This document shows, in pieces, positions 24,694-34,288 of a stretch of DNA of 64,000 nucleotides. The position numbers and the translations under genes are program-made. The DNA is from Blastococcus_B deserti. Lineage in GTDB: Bacteria; Actinomycetota; Actinomycetes; Mycobacteriales; Geodermatophilaceae. The stretch covers positions 372,001 to 436,000 of the forward strand of contig NZ_JBHUHP010000009.1 in NCBI RefSeq assembly GCF_042682525.1, read 5' to 3'. Each line of letters starts with the position of its first letter. The first letter of the stretch is position 1. The notes under the pieces are model-generated. The model was not told where the DNA came from. It was given only the letters and a program-made list of their open reading frames with translations, and did not search any database.

Positions 24694-26931
24694 TCAGCCG
24701 TCGGCCGCGTGGCGCGGTCGGCCGGGCACCGGCGGCCGGGCGGTCATGGGCCTGGGTGGCGCATCGTCGACGTGCCCGCGCATGGGCGCACCGACGGACC
24801 CGGGGTTCCTCCGGTCCGTCGGGCGCATCCCGGGCTGAGGGCACACCAGCGCGGCCGGCCCGGGCCGGCCGAGGTGGAAGCCCTGGCCGAGATGGACCCC
24901 GAGGTTCTCCAGACTGCGCAGCTCACCGGGGGTCTCGATGCCCTCGGCCACGAGGCCCAGTCCGAGCGTCTGACCCAGGGTGACGATCGCGCTGGCGACG
25001 GCCTGGTTCTGCCGGTTGACGTCGATGTCCTCGATGAAGGACTTGTCGATCTTGAGGATGTCGAAGGGGAACCGGCGGAGGTAGGACAGCGACGAGTAAC
25101 CGGTACCGAAGTCGTCCAGGGCGAGGCGGACGCCCACGTCCTTCAGCCGTTCGAGCTTCTGCGTGACGGCCGAGGTGTCGGACGCGAAGAGGCTCTCGGT
25201 GATCTCCAGCGTCAGCAGGTGTGCCGGCAGCGCGGACCGGTGCAGGGCGTCGGCCACGTCGTGCAGCAGATCGGGGTGCAGGAACTGCCGGACGGAGACG
25301 TTGACGCTGACGTGGATCCCGACCGGCTCGGCGGACTGCTGCCAGGTGGCGGCCTGACGTGTGGCCTCGCGGAGCACCCAGCGGCCGAGGGGCACGATGA
25401 GCCCGGAGGCCTCGGCCAGCGGGATGAAGTCACCCGGCGGGACCAGCCCCCGTTCCGGGTGCTGCCAGCGCAGCAGCGCCTCGTAGCCGTCGATGCGGCC
25501 GCTGCCGAGGTTCACCAGCGGCTGGTAGTGCAGGACCAGTTGCTCCTCGTCCAGCGCGTGCTCGAGGTCGGCCTGCAGCCGCTCGCGGTCGAGCTGAGCG
25601 GCGTGGTGACGGGGCTGGAAGGCCTCGTAGCGGCCCTTCCCGCTGCTCTTCGCGATGGAGAGGGCGACGTCGGCGGCCCGGAGCATCCCGATACCGCTGC
25701 TCTCGCACGCCGTGGAGGTCGACACCCCGAGACTGGCGGCGGGCTGGATGAAGCTGTCGTCGATGAGCACCGGCTGCGTCAGCGCGGCCAGGATGCGCTC
25801 GGCGGTGCGGGGCGCCTCCCGCTCGCTCGCCGGTCCGGTGAGCAGCACGGCGAATTCGTCGCCTTCCAGACGGGCGAGCACGTCGGCGGGACGGAGGCAG
25901 TCGAGGATGCGGGCGCTGACCACCTGCAGCAGGCGGTCGCCGCCCTCGTGCCCCACGTTGTCGTTGACCGCCTTGAGGTTGTCCATGTCGAGGTAGAGCA
26001 GCGACATCGGGGTGCCGTGCAGGTCCAGGGCCTCCTCGGCCGCGCGCAACCGCTCGAGGAAGAGGGTCCGGTTGGGCAGCTGGGTGAGCGGGTCGTAGAA
26101 CGCCTGCGTGCGCAGCCGCTCCTCCAGGTCGCGGCGGTCGCTGACGTCGCGGGTGCTCAGGACCACGCCGCCGACCGCCGGGTCGTGCAGCAGGTTGTTG
26201 ACGACCGTCTCCGTCCAGCGCCAGGAGCCGTTGCGGTGGCGCATCCGGCAGCCGATCGGCGCCGGAGCCGGCATGCCGATGCTGGACTCCGCGATCTGGT
26301 CGGTGAAGGCGTCGACGTCGTCGGGATGGATGAGCGCATGCAGATCGGTGCCGACCAGGGCGCCCGGCGGGTAACCGAGGACCCAGCCGACGGACGGTGT
26401 CTGGTAGGTGATCCTGCCGGCTGCGTCGACGATCGTGATGACGTCGGACGCGTTCCGGATGAGAGACCTGAAGTGCTGCCCGGCCTCCAGGGCGTCCAGG
26501 AGGCTGTTGAACGCCTGTGCCGTGCTGCCCAGCTGGTCGTCGGAGTCCACCTGGATGCGCGCCGACCGGGACGCCGACCAGTCCCCGGTGCGGCCGGCCT
26601 GCGCGACGGTTTCGGCGACCCGGCGCAGATGGGCGCTGAGCACGGCCAGCCGGCCGCCGACCACCCAGCGGCAGATCGCGTAGCTCAGGGCGCCGACGAG
26701 GAAGCCGGCGATCAGGCAGGCGGCGCGGAACCACATGCGCTCGGCGTGGACGCTGGGAACTCCGAGAGCCGTCGCGAACGGGGGGAAGACCAGCCCGACC
26801 ACCAGGCCCAGGCCGACCATGTAGATGGCGAGGTCCCAGAAGACGCGGGCCGTCAGCCGGAACCCCCGCCCCGGCGCCGGACTCTCGAGCTCGGTGGTGG
26901 GACCGGCCGAGGTCTGGAGCTGCGCCGTCAC
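24694..26931 (-). CDS. PAS-GGDEF-EAL membrane protein (cyclic-di-GMP turnover)
   Basis: 745 residues. Two membrane spans (about 30-52 and 70-90) lead to a HAMP-like linker (to about 145). A PAS sensor (about 155-265, ITYQTPSVGWVLGYPPGALV) follows. The GGDEF domain (about 275-440) has the signature EGDEF instead of GGDEF, with an RPAD inhibitory site five residues before it. The EAL domain (about 450-690) keeps YEALLRW, LEITES, ALDDFGTGYSS, ILKIDKSF and VAEGIET, so phosphodiesterase activity is likely. The net activity may favour c-di-GMP breakdown. GTG 26931 sits after GAGGAGGAG. Confidence 0.93.
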   Translation of the reverse strand: MTAQLQTSAGPTTELESPAPGRGFRLTARVFWDLAIYMVGLGLVVGLVFPPFATALGVPSVHAERMWFRAACLIAGFLVGALSYAICRWVVGGRLAVLSAHLRRVAETVAQAGRTGDWSASRSARIQVDSDDQLGSTAQAFNSLLDALEAGQHFRSLIRNASDVITIVDAAGRITYQTPSVGWVLGYPPGALVGTDLHALIHPDDVDAFTDQIAESSIGMPAPAPIGCRMRHRNGSWRWTETVVNNLLHDPAVGGVVLSTRDVSDRRDLEERLRTQAFYDPLTQLPNRTLFLERLRAAEEALDLHGTPMSLLYLDMDNLKAVNDNVGHEGGDRLLQVVSARILDCLRPADVLARLEGDEFAVLLTGPASEREAPRTAERILAALTQPVLIDDSFIQPAASLGVSTSTACESSGIGMLRAADVALSIAKSSGKGRYEAFQPRHHAAQLDRERLQADLEHALDEEQLVLHYQPLVNLGSGRIDGYEALLRWQHPERGLVPPGDFIPLAEASGLIVPLGRWVLREATRQAATWQQSAEPVGIHVSVNVSVRQFLHPDLLHDVADALHRSALPAHLLTLEITESLFASDTSAVTQKLERLKDVGVRLALDDFGTGYSSLSYLRRFPFDILKIDKSFIEDIDVNRQNQAVASAIVTLGQTLGLGLVAEGIETPGELRSLENLGVHLGQGFHLGRPGPAALVCPQPGMRPTDRRNPGSVGAPMRGHVDDAPPRPMTARPPVPGRPRHAADG

Positions 26932-27036
26932 CTCCTCCTCATCGGCAGGACGGGCGTGGCCTTGAGCCGGCTCGCCGCGGCGTCGTAGCCGGGCGGCCCC
27001 CGGAGTCCGCCCCCGCCGACGGGACGGTCGCCTCGT

Positions 27037-29025
27037 TCACCGGGCCCGGCGACCCCTGCGCGTGCGGAGGTAGTCGGCCACGACGTACTCGCCGAGGCGC
27101 TCGGCGTCGGGCTGGAACACCCGGCCCCCCGCGCGCTGGGTGAGGTCGTGCACGAAGTGCACCAGCCCCGGGTCGGGGTCGAGGGCGAAGACGTTCACGG
27201 TGGCGCCGGTGCGGGCCACGCGCTCCACCTCGGCGACCGTCCGGGCGATGGTCTCCGGCATCGGGGGCCAGCAGAAGAACGGCGTCCCGTCGTCCTCCAG
27301 GTGCGCGGTGGGCTCGCCGTCGGTGACCACCAGGACGACGGGCTCCGCGTCGCGGTGCCGGGCGAGGAACCGGCGCGCCAGCATCAGCCCGTGCTGGAGA
27401 TTCGTGCCCTGCAGCGTGTCCACCGACAGCTCGGCGAGGGTCTCCGGCCGCAGCACCTGCGCGGTCGAGGAGAACCCGATGATCTGGATGGCGTCCTGCG
27501 GGAAGCGGGTGGTCACCAGCGAGTGCAGGGCCATGGCCGTCGACTTGGCCGCACCCCACGTCCCGCGCAGCGCCATGGAGTACGAGAGGTCGACCAGCAG
27601 GGCCACGGCGGCCCCGGTCCGCCGTTCGGTCTCCACCACCTCGAAGTCCTCGACGGCGATCCGGACGTGCCGGTCGGCCTCCTGCCGCGGCTCGTGCGCC
27701 GTCCGCAGGACGGCGTTCTTCACCGTGCGGACGACGTCCAGGGGCTGCTCGTCGCCGAACCGCCACTCCCGCGAGCTGCCGGTCAGCTCCCCGGCCGCCC
27801 CGGCGTCGGCGACGTCGTGCTCGCCGCGGCCCGTGGCGTCCAGCTTGGCGAACACCCGGCGCAGGGCCGTGGCGCCGAGCCGGCGCACCGCCTTGGGGGA
27901 GAGCTCCAGCTTGCCGTCGGAGCGGTTGAGGTACCCCTGCCGCTCCAGCTCGCGCTCCAGCTGCCGCAGGGCGGCCAGGTCGTCGACGGCGGGCCGGCCG
28001 AGCGCGCGCTCGAGCAGCTCCTCGTCGATGTCGGCCAGCGAGGCGCCGGCGTAGCCCTGCGAGAGCTGGCTGGACAGCGCCTCGAGGTCGGCCAGCTCCG
28101 CCACGGCGCTGGTCGCGTCACCCATGCCGAGGGACTGCTCGCCGTCGGGCACCTGCCCCCGCTGCCCCCACGGCAGGTCGGGCCGGGCCTGCCGCAGCGC
28201 GTCCTGGAGATGGGCCATCTCGCTGGCCAGCCCCATGTCCGACATGGTCTGCGCCATGAGGTCCGACAGCTCGGCCCGCTGCTCGGGGGAGAGCCCGGCC
28301 ATCATGCGTTCCTGCGCGGCCGCCCGGCGGGCCAGCGAGTCGATGAGCTCCTCGATGGACTGCGGGTCGTCGGGGAAGAACTGGCCGTGCTTGTCCATGA
28401 AGTCGCGGAACCGCTCGTCGGTGTCCTCACCGCGGTTGTGCGCGTCGATCAGCTGCGACAGGTCGGCGACCATGTCCTTGACCGCCTGCATGTCCTGCTC
28501 GGTGGCGTTCTCCAGTGCCTGCTTCATCGAGGCGAAGGAGCTGTCGAGCACCTCCCGGCGCAGCAGGTCCTGGATCTGCTCGTAGGCCCGGCGTCCCTCC
28601 TCCGACCGCCACGGGTACTCCTTGAGCGCCCGGACGGCGCCGGCGGTGTCATCGGGCAGCGCGTCCAGCTCGGCCTCGGCCAGGCGGGCCGAGTCGTCCG
28701 GGTCGGGGAAGAGCTCCCGACGCTCGGCGGCCAGCGCCCGGTCGAGCAGCTCGCGGACCTCCTGGAGGGTGCCGTCCATGCGCCCGGCGGTGCGGGCCCG
28801 GCGCAGTCGCTCCCGCACCGAGCGGCGCAGCTCGTCCAGGCCGCGCCGGCCCTCCGTGCCGCGGCGCAGCAGCTCGCGCAGCGCCTCGCGGACGCCGCTG
28901 CCACCCAGCACGGAGTCACCGATCTCGTCGACGGCGTTGCCGAGGTCGTAGGGCGGCGCGAGGGGGTCCGGTCCGCCCCGCCAGCGGCCGTAGCGGTACC
29001 CGCGCCCGCCCCGCTGCCGGCTCAC
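27037..29025 (-). CDS. VWA domain-containing protein (partner of MoxR-type ATPase)
   Basis: 662 residues. A long helical, charged N-terminal part (about 1-440) precedes a von Willebrand A domain (about 470-650) with the MIDAS motif LLVDLSYSMALRG and LVVTDGEPTAHLEDDG. Such proteins pair with MoxR/BchI-like AAA+ ATPases as metal-insertion or protein-maturation chaperones; magnesium chelatase BchD/BchI is the model. It starts 1 nt after the ATPase gene ends, so both are made together. The client is unknown. Confidence 0.9.
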   Translation of the reverse strand: MSRQRGGRGYRYGRWRGGPDPLAPPYDLGNAVDEIGDSVLGGSGVREALRELLRRGTEGRRGLDELRRSVRERLRRARTAGRMDGTLQEVRELLDRALAAERRELFPDPDDSARLAEAELDALPDDTAGAVRALKEYPWRSEEGRRAYEQIQDLLRREVLDSSFASMKQALENATEQDMQAVKDMVADLSQLIDAHNRGEDTDERFRDFMDKHGQFFPDDPQSIEELIDSLARRAAAQERMMAGLSPEQRAELSDLMAQTMSDMGLASEMAHLQDALRQARPDLPWGQRGQVPDGEQSLGMGDATSAVAELADLEALSSQLSQGYAGASLADIDEELLERALGRPAVDDLAALRQLERELERQGYLNRSDGKLELSPKAVRRLGATALRRVFAKLDATGRGEHDVADAGAAGELTGSSREWRFGDEQPLDVVRTVKNAVLRTAHEPRQEADRHVRIAVEDFEVVETERRTGAAVALLVDLSYSMALRGTWGAAKSTAMALHSLVTTRFPQDAIQIIGFSSTAQVLRPETLAELSVDTLQGTNLQHGLMLARRFLARHRDAEPVVLVVTDGEPTAHLEDDGTPFFCWPPMPETIARTVAEVERVARTGATVNVFALDPDPGLVHFVHDLTQRAGGRVFQPDAERLGEYVVADYLRTRRGRRAR

Positions 29026-29026
29026 G

Positions 29027-30487
29027 TCAGGCCCCGTAGATGGTGCGGGTGCCGTCGGTGTCCTTCGCCAGCCGCCGCGTCAGGTACAGGCCCTCGAGGG
29101 CGAACTCGACGGCGGCCGCCGCCTGCTCGGCCGACTGCTCGCCCTCGGGTACCCCGAGCCGGCCGAGCAGCTCGGCGAGCCGGGGGATCGTGCCCAGCTG
29201 ACCCAGCAGCGCGGGAGCTGGCACCAGCTCGCCCGACTCGACCGTCTCCCCACCGGTGAAGTGCTCCTGGAGTCCGGTCAGGTCGAGGCCGGCGCAGCGG
29301 GCGCGGAAGGTCTGGGCGGTGGCCTGGCGCAGCAGGTGCTCGAGCACCTCCAGCTCCCGCTCGTCGTCGGGATCGGACCCGGAGTCGGCGAACTCGACCT
29401 TGCCCCGGCTGGCCGGCACCACGCTGGGCAGGTCGACCACCCGTGCGACCGGCCGGGTCTCGCCGGCGATCGCGGCCCGGCGGACGGCGGAGGCGGTGAC
29501 GGTCTCCAGGCCCGCGATGGCGAAGCGGGCGCTCACGCCCGACCGCTGGTCGACGTGGCTGGACTCGCGGACCAGGCGGGTGAAGCGCGCGATGATCTCG
29601 ACCAGGTGCTCGGGGACGATCGGGTGCTCGAACGCGTCGTGCGCACCGCCGTCCCAGGAGACCTGCGCCTCCTGCTGCAGCAGCCGGATCTCGTCGGCCA
29701 GCTCGATCGGGTAGTGGGTGCGCACCTCGGCGCCGAAGCGGTCCTTCAGCGGGGTGATGATGCGGCCGCGGTTGGTGTAGTCCTCCGGGTTGGCGCTGGC
29801 CACGAGCAGCAGGTCCAGCGGCAACCGCACCCGGTAGCCGCGGATCTGGATGTCGCGCTCCTCCAGCACGTTGAGCAGCGCCACCTGGATCCGCTCGGCC
29901 AGGTCGGGCAGCTCGTTGACGCTGAAGACGCCGCGGTTGGTGCGCGGCACCAGGCCGTAGTGGACCGTCTCCGGGTCGCCCAGGGTGCGGCCCTCGGCGA
30001 CCTTGATCGGGTCGACGTCACCGATCAGGTCGCCCACGCTCGTGTCGGGCGTCGCCAGCTTCTCGCCGAAGCGGTCACTGCGGTGCAGCCAGCCGACGGG
30101 GGTGGCGTCGGCGTGCTCGGTGATCTGCCGGTGCGCCCAGACGCTGATCGGGTGCAGGGGGTGTTCGTTGAGCTCGCTGCCGACCAGGACCGGCGTCCAC
30201 TCGTCGAGCAGACCGACGAGCGTGCGGATCAGCCGGGTCTTGCCCTGGCCGCGCTCGCCGAGGAGGACCAGGTCGTGCCCGGCGATCAGGGCCCGCTCGA
30301 CCTCCGGCAGCACGGTGTCCTCGAAGCCCACCATCCCGGGCAGGCTGGGCTCGCCGCGGCCCAGCCGCGCGAGCAGGTTGGCCCGGATCTCGGACTTCAC
30401 CGGGCGGTAGACGGCGCCGCTCGCGCGGAGCTCGCCGAGGGTGGTCGGGGCGGGGGAAGGGGTGGCTGGAGTCGCCAGGTCCGTCAC
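29027..30487 (-). CDS. MoxR/BchI-like AAA+ ATPase (magnesium chelatase family)
   Basis: 486 residues. Walker A is LLGERGQGKTRLIR. A Walker B-like GVFSVNELPDLAERIQ and the sensor/insert ASANPEDYTNRGRIITPLKDRFGAEV are close to BchI. It works with the VWA protein encoded immediately downstream. GTG 30487 follows TACCGT (minus strand, 30500-30495) by 7 nt; GTG 30496 in the same frame overlaps that box, so I prefer 30487. It is divergent from ilvA. Confidence 0.9.
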   Translation of the reverse strand: MTDLATPATPSPAPTTLGELRASGAVYRPVKSEIRANLLARLGRGEPSLPGMVGFEDTVLPEVERALIAGHDLVLLGERGQGKTRLIRTLVGLLDEWTPVLVGSELNEHPLHPISVWAHRQITEHADATPVGWLHRSDRFGEKLATPDTSVGDLIGDVDPIKVAEGRTLGDPETVHYGLVPRTNRGVFSVNELPDLAERIQVALLNVLEERDIQIRGYRVRLPLDLLLVASANPEDYTNRGRIITPLKDRFGAEVRTHYPIELADEIRLLQQEAQVSWDGGAHDAFEHPIVPEHLVEIIARFTRLVRESSHVDQRSGVSARFAIAGLETVTASAVRRAAIAGETRPVARVVDLPSVVPASRGKVEFADSGSDPDDERELEVLEHLLRQATAQTFRARCAGLDLTGLQEHFTGGETVESGELVPAPALLGQLGTIPRLAELLGRLGVPEGEQSAEQAAAAVEFALEGLYLTRRLAKDTDGTRTIYGA

Positions 30488-30555
30488 CTCGACCACGGTA
30501 CGACGATCACGCTCGTCCGGTCACCGATCCCCGCGCCGCCTGCGAAGATCGACTC

Positions 30556-31791
30556 GTGTCCGCGACCGACGTCCCCGCGCAGCCGCCCCTGGTCAGCGGT
30601 GCGGACGTCGAGGCCGCGGCCGAGCTCCTGGCCGGCGTCGTCCGGCACACGCCGCTGTGGCACTCCCGTGGTCTGGCCGACCGGGTCGGCGGCCCGGTGT
30701 GGCTCAAGTGCGAGAACCTCCAGCGCACCGGGTCCTTCAAGATCCGCGGCGCCTACACGCGCATCGCCCGGCTGACCGACGCCGAGCGGGCCCGCGGAGT
30801 CGTCGCGGCCAGCGCGGGCAACCACGCCCAGGGCGTGGCCCTCGCGGCCGGACTGCTCGGGTGCTCGGCCACGGTCTTCATGCCGCAGACGGCGCCGCTG
30901 CCGAAGGTGGCGGCCACCCGCTCCTACGGCGCGGAGATCCGGATGCTGGGCCAGTCGCTCGTGGAACCGCTCGTGGCCGCCGCCGAGCACGCCGAGCGAA
31001 CCGGCTCGGTGTTCATCCATCCCTTCGACCACCGCGACGTGATCGCCGGGCAGGGGACCGTCGGCCTCGAGGTCCTCGACCAGTGCCCGGACGTCGCCAC
31101 GGTGGTGGTCTGCACCGGGGGCGGAGGGCTGGTCTCCGGCGTGGCGGCCGCGGTGAAGGCCCGGCGTCCGGACGTGCGCGTCGTGGCCGTGCAGGCCGAG
31201 GGGGCGGCGGCGTTCCCCGGGTCGCTCTCCGCGGGCCGCCCCGTTCCGTTGTCCAGCATGGCGACGATGGCCGACGGCATCGCCGTCGCCGCCCCCGGTG
31301 ATCTCACCCTCGCCCACGTGCGGGGCCTGGTGGACGAGGTCCGCACGGTCGGCGAGGAGGACCTCTCCCGCGCCCTGCTGTTCTGCCTGGAGCGGGCCAA
31401 GCTCGTGGTGGAACCGGCGGGCGTGGCCGCCGTCGCCGCCTTGCTCGCCGATCCGGCGGCGTTCGCGCCGCCGGTGGTGGCGGTCGTGTCCGGCGGCAAC
31501 ATCGACCCGGTGCTGCTGCTGAAGGTGGTCCAGCACGGCATGGCAGCGGCGGGGCGCTACCTGTCGCTGCGCCTGCAGGTGCCCGACCGGCCGGGGTCGC
31601 TGGCGGCGGTGCTCGCCGAGCTCGCCGCGGTGGGGGCCAACGTGCTGGAGGTCGAGCACGAGCGGACGGCCGCCCGGCTGCACGTCGGCGAGGTGGAGGT
31701 CTTCGTCGTGGTGGAGACCCGCGGGCCCGACCACGCGGGAGAGGTCGTCTCCGCACTCACGCGGGCCGGGTACGCCGTCACCCGGGAGTGA
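30556..31791 (+). CDS. ilvA: Threonine ammonia-lyase (biosynthetic-type threonine dehydratase)
   Basis: 411 residues. PLP lysine is in RTGSFKIRGAY; the phosphate-binding tetraglycine loop in CTGGGGLVSG; ASAGNHAQGVA binds substrate. A C-terminal ACT domain (about 330-411, LRLQVPDRPGSLAAVLAELA) points to allosteric control. It deaminates threonine to 2-oxobutanoate, for isoleucine synthesis or threonine breakdown. Members of this length with one ACT domain occur in both roles. GTG 30556 follows GAAGAT by 6 nt, so it may be leaderless. Confidence 0.93.
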   Translation: MSATDVPAQPPLVSGADVEAAAELLAGVVRHTPLWHSRGLADRVGGPVWLKCENLQRTGSFKIRGAYTRIARLTDAERARGVVAASAGNHAQGVALAAGLLGCSATVFMPQTAPLPKVAATRSYGAEIRMLGQSLVEPLVAAAEHAERTGSVFIHPFDHRDVIAGQGTVGLEVLDQCPDVATVVVCTGGGGLVSGVAAAVKARRPDVRVVAVQAEGAAAFPGSLSAGRPVPLSSMATMADGIAVAAPGDLTLAHVRGLVDEVRTVGEEDLSRALLFCLERAKLVVEPAGVAAVAALLADPAAFAPPVVAVVSGGNIDPVLLLKVVQHGMAAAGRYLSLRLQVPDRPGSLAAVLAELAAVGANVLEVEHERTAARLHVGEVEVFVVVETRGPDHAGEVVSALTRAGYAVTRE

Positions 31792-31809
31792 GGCGCAGGA
31801 TGGGCGGCG

Positions 31810-33870
31810 ATGAGCGCCGCCGACACCCTCGCCCTGTCCGCTGACAACCCTCTGGGGAGCGTCTCGCCACTCCCCTTCGCGCTGCCGCCGTTCGCGGCCA
31901 TCTCGGCCGAGCACTGCCGGGAGGCGCTGCTGGCCGGGATGGCCGAGCAGCGGTCGGAGATCGCGGCGATCGTCGGCTCGACCGAGGCGCCGACGTTCGA
32001 GAACACGATCGTGGCCCTCGAGCTGTCGGGCCGGCTGCTGACCCGGGCGCGGAGCGTGTTCGGCAACCTGACGTCGTCGGTGTCGACCCCTCGCCTGCGG
32101 GAGATCGAGCGGGAGATCGCCCCGCTCGAGGCGGCGCACAGCGACGCGATCCACCTCGATCCGGAGCTGTTCGCCCGCATCGACGCGGTCCACGCCACCC
32201 GGCACGACAACGGGCTCGACGACGAGGCCGTGCGCCTCGTCGAGCGCTACCACCTGGACTTCGTGCTGGCCGGCGCGCAGCTCGACGAGGCGGGGCGGGC
32301 CCGGCTCACCGAGCTGAACCAGGAGCTCTCCACGTTGTCGACGGCGTTCGGCCAGAACCTGCAGCTGGCGACCGAGGCCGCGGCCGTCCGGGTGTCCCAC
32401 CGCGCGGAGCTCGACGGGCTGCCGGAGGAGGAGATCGCGGCCGCGGCGGCGGCCGCGGCCGATCGCGGCCTCGACGGCTTCCTGCTGCCGCTGCTGCTGC
32501 CGACCGGGCAGCCGGTGCTCGCGAAGCTGCGCGACCGTGAGCTGCGCCGCCGGGTCCTCGAGGCGTCGACGAGCCGGGCCTCGGCGGGGGAGCACGACAA
32601 CCGCCCGGTCGCCGCCCGGATCGCCCGGCTGCGTGCCGAGCGGGCGCGGCTGCTGGGCTTCGACACCCACGCGGATCTCGTGCTGGCCGACTCCACCGCG
32701 CGCACCACCGCCGCCGTCGACGCCATGCTCGCCTCCATGGTCCCGGCGTCGGTGGCCAATGCCGAGGCCGAGGCCGCCGTGCTGGGGGAGGCGGCCGCCG
32801 CGGACGGGGTCGAGCTGGCCCCCTGGGACTGGGCCTTCTACAGCGAGCAGGTCCGCGCCGAGCGCTACGCCGTCGACACCGGGGCGCTGCGCCCGTACTT
32901 CGAGCTGGACCGCGTCCTGGGCGACGGCGTCTTCCACGCCGCCGAGCTGCTCTACGGATACCGGTTCACCGCCCGGCCGGACCTGGCCGGCTACCACCCC
33001 GACGTCCGGGTGTGGGAGGTGACCGGCGCCGACGGCGCGAGCGTGGGCCTCTACCTGGGCGACTTCCTCGCGCGGGAGGGCAAGCGCGGCGGGGCCTGGA
33101 TGAGCTCCTTCGTCCGCCAGTCGCGGCTGCTGGGCGCGCAGCCGGTCGTCGTCAACAACCTCAACGTCTCGCGGGCGCCGGCCGGCCAGCCCACGCTGCT
33201 CACCCTGGACGAGGTCAACACGCTCTTCCACGAGTTCGGCCATGCGCTGCACGGGCTCAGCTCCGCGGTGACGTATCCCCGGTTCTCGGGCACCGCGGTG
33301 CCGCGCGACTTCGTCGAGTTCCCCAGCCAGGTCAACGAGATGTGGGCGCTGTGGCCCGAGGTCCTGGGCAACTACGCGCGGCACGTGGACACGGGCGAGC
33401 CGCTGCCGCGGTCGGTCGTGGACGCGATCGACGCCGCGCGCCTGTGGGGAGAGGGCTTCGCCACCCTGGAGTACCTGGCCGCCACCCTGCTGGACCAGGC
33501 ATGGCACCGCATCACGCCCGACACCGAGGTGGGCGATCCGATCGCGTTCGAGCAGCAGGCGCTGGCCGAGGCCGGGGTGGACTCCCCGCTCGTGCCGCCG
33601 CGCTACCGGACGACGTACTTCCAGCACGTCTTCGCCGGGGGTTACGCGGCCGGGTACTACTCCTACATCTGGTCGGAGGTGCTCGACGCCGACACCGTGG
33701 AGTGGTTCAAGGAGAACGGCGGCCTGCGCCGGGAGAACGGTGAGGTCTTCCGCACCCGATTGCTGGCTGTCGGCGGCTCGGTGGACCCGCTCGCGGCCTT
33801 CCGTGCGGTGCGCGGCCGGGACGCCGACCCCATGCCCCTCCTCAGAAGGCGCGGTCTGACCACCGACTGA
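31810..33870 (+). CDS. M3 family metallopeptidase (oligopeptidase A/Dcp type)
   Basis: 686 residues, usual for the family. The zinc site HEFGHALHG lies near residue 476, and the third ligand Glu in EFPSQVNEMW. FAGGYAAGYYSYIWSEVLDADTVEWF is the substrate-binding Tyr-rich block near the C-terminus. It cleaves short cytosolic peptides. It begins 18 nt after ilvA and is likely cotranscribed. A repeat-type terminator follows its stop. Confidence 0.95.
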   Translation: MSAADTLALSADNPLGSVSPLPFALPPFAAISAEHCREALLAGMAEQRSEIAAIVGSTEAPTFENTIVALELSGRLLTRARSVFGNLTSSVSTPRLREIEREIAPLEAAHSDAIHLDPELFARIDAVHATRHDNGLDDEAVRLVERYHLDFVLAGAQLDEAGRARLTELNQELSTLSTAFGQNLQLATEAAAVRVSHRAELDGLPEEEIAAAAAAAADRGLDGFLLPLLLPTGQPVLAKLRDRELRRRVLEASTSRASAGEHDNRPVAARIARLRAERARLLGFDTHADLVLADSTARTTAAVDAMLASMVPASVANAEAEAAVLGEAAAADGVELAPWDWAFYSEQVRAERYAVDTGALRPYFELDRVLGDGVFHAAELLYGYRFTARPDLAGYHPDVRVWEVTGADGASVGLYLGDFLAREGKRGGAWMSSFVRQSRLLGAQPVVVNNLNVSRAPAGQPTLLTLDEVNTLFHEFGHALHGLSSAVTYPRFSGTAVPRDFVEFPSQVNEMWALWPEVLGNYARHVDTGEPLPRSVVDAIDAARLWGEGFATLEYLAATLLDQAWHRITPDTEVGDPIAFEQQALAEAGVDSPLVPPRYRTTYFQHVFAGGYAAGYYSYIWSEVLDADTVEWFKENGGLRRENGEVFRTRLLAVGGSVDPLAAFRAVRGRDADPMPLLRRRGLTTD

Positions 33871-33932
33871 GAAAGGACCCCCCTGCTCCCGACGCCTCGC
33901 AGGCTCGGCGCGGGACCCGGCAGCGGGGCCGG
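33871..33932 (+). repeat. Stop-proximal repeat, copy 5
   Basis: Directly after the M3 peptidase TGA: GAAAGGACCCCCCTGCTCCC, then CGCCTCGCAGGCTCGGCGCG and GGGACCCGGCAGCGGGGCC. The inner CTCGGCGCGGG block matches copies 1 and 2 almost exactly. Confidence 0.8.
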
Positions 33933-33936
33933 CGGC

Positions 33937-34278
33937 TCACAACCAGGGGAGCAGCAGCACCAGGTCGAGGTCGTCGGGGCTCTCCCCGTCGCGGACCAGG
34001 CGGTTGGGCTGGCGGTGGCCGCACGCCGTGCACCGGTGCACCACCTGCCAGCCCTTGCCCGACTTCTCCACGAGCCCGATCGGCTCCATGGGACGGCGGC
34101 AGTCGCTGGCCCGGTCACCGGGCAGCACGTCCACGTGCAGCGACCACAGGCAGAACGGGCAGTGGTTGCGGTAGTGCCCGTCGGTGTTCGCCGGCACCGG
34201 TGCCGCGCAGTGCACGCACTCGAAGCCGGTGTTCTCCGCCCGCCGGGACCGGGCCATGGCGCGGTCGGAGCCGCTCAC
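33937..34278 (-). CDS. RNHCP domain-containing protein
   Basis: 113 residues. The name-giving motif YRNHCPFCLWSLHVD is present, with metal-binding pairs CVHC, CPFC and CTACGH, so two zinc-ribbon-like sites are likely. RRPMEPIGL and HRQPNRLV are further family features. Function unknown. It lies 11 nt after greA; GTG 34278 and ATG 34257 are both possible starts. Confidence 0.85.
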   Translation of the reverse strand: MSGSDRAMARSRRAENTGFECVHCAAPVPANTDGHYRNHCPFCLWSLHVDVLPGDRASDCRRPMEPIGLVEKSGKGWQVVHRCTACGHRQPNRLVRDGESPDDLDLVLLLPWL

Positions 34279-34288
34279 GGTCCGGCGG

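Noticed and set aside
29261..30775. A 504-codon plus-strand frame opposite the MoxR-type ATPase, and similar long antisense frames at 27148-29259, 24709-26988 and 20389-22743
   Set aside because: All are mirror frames of convincing minus-strand genes and translate to low-complexity Arg/Gly/Ala/Val-rich sequence.
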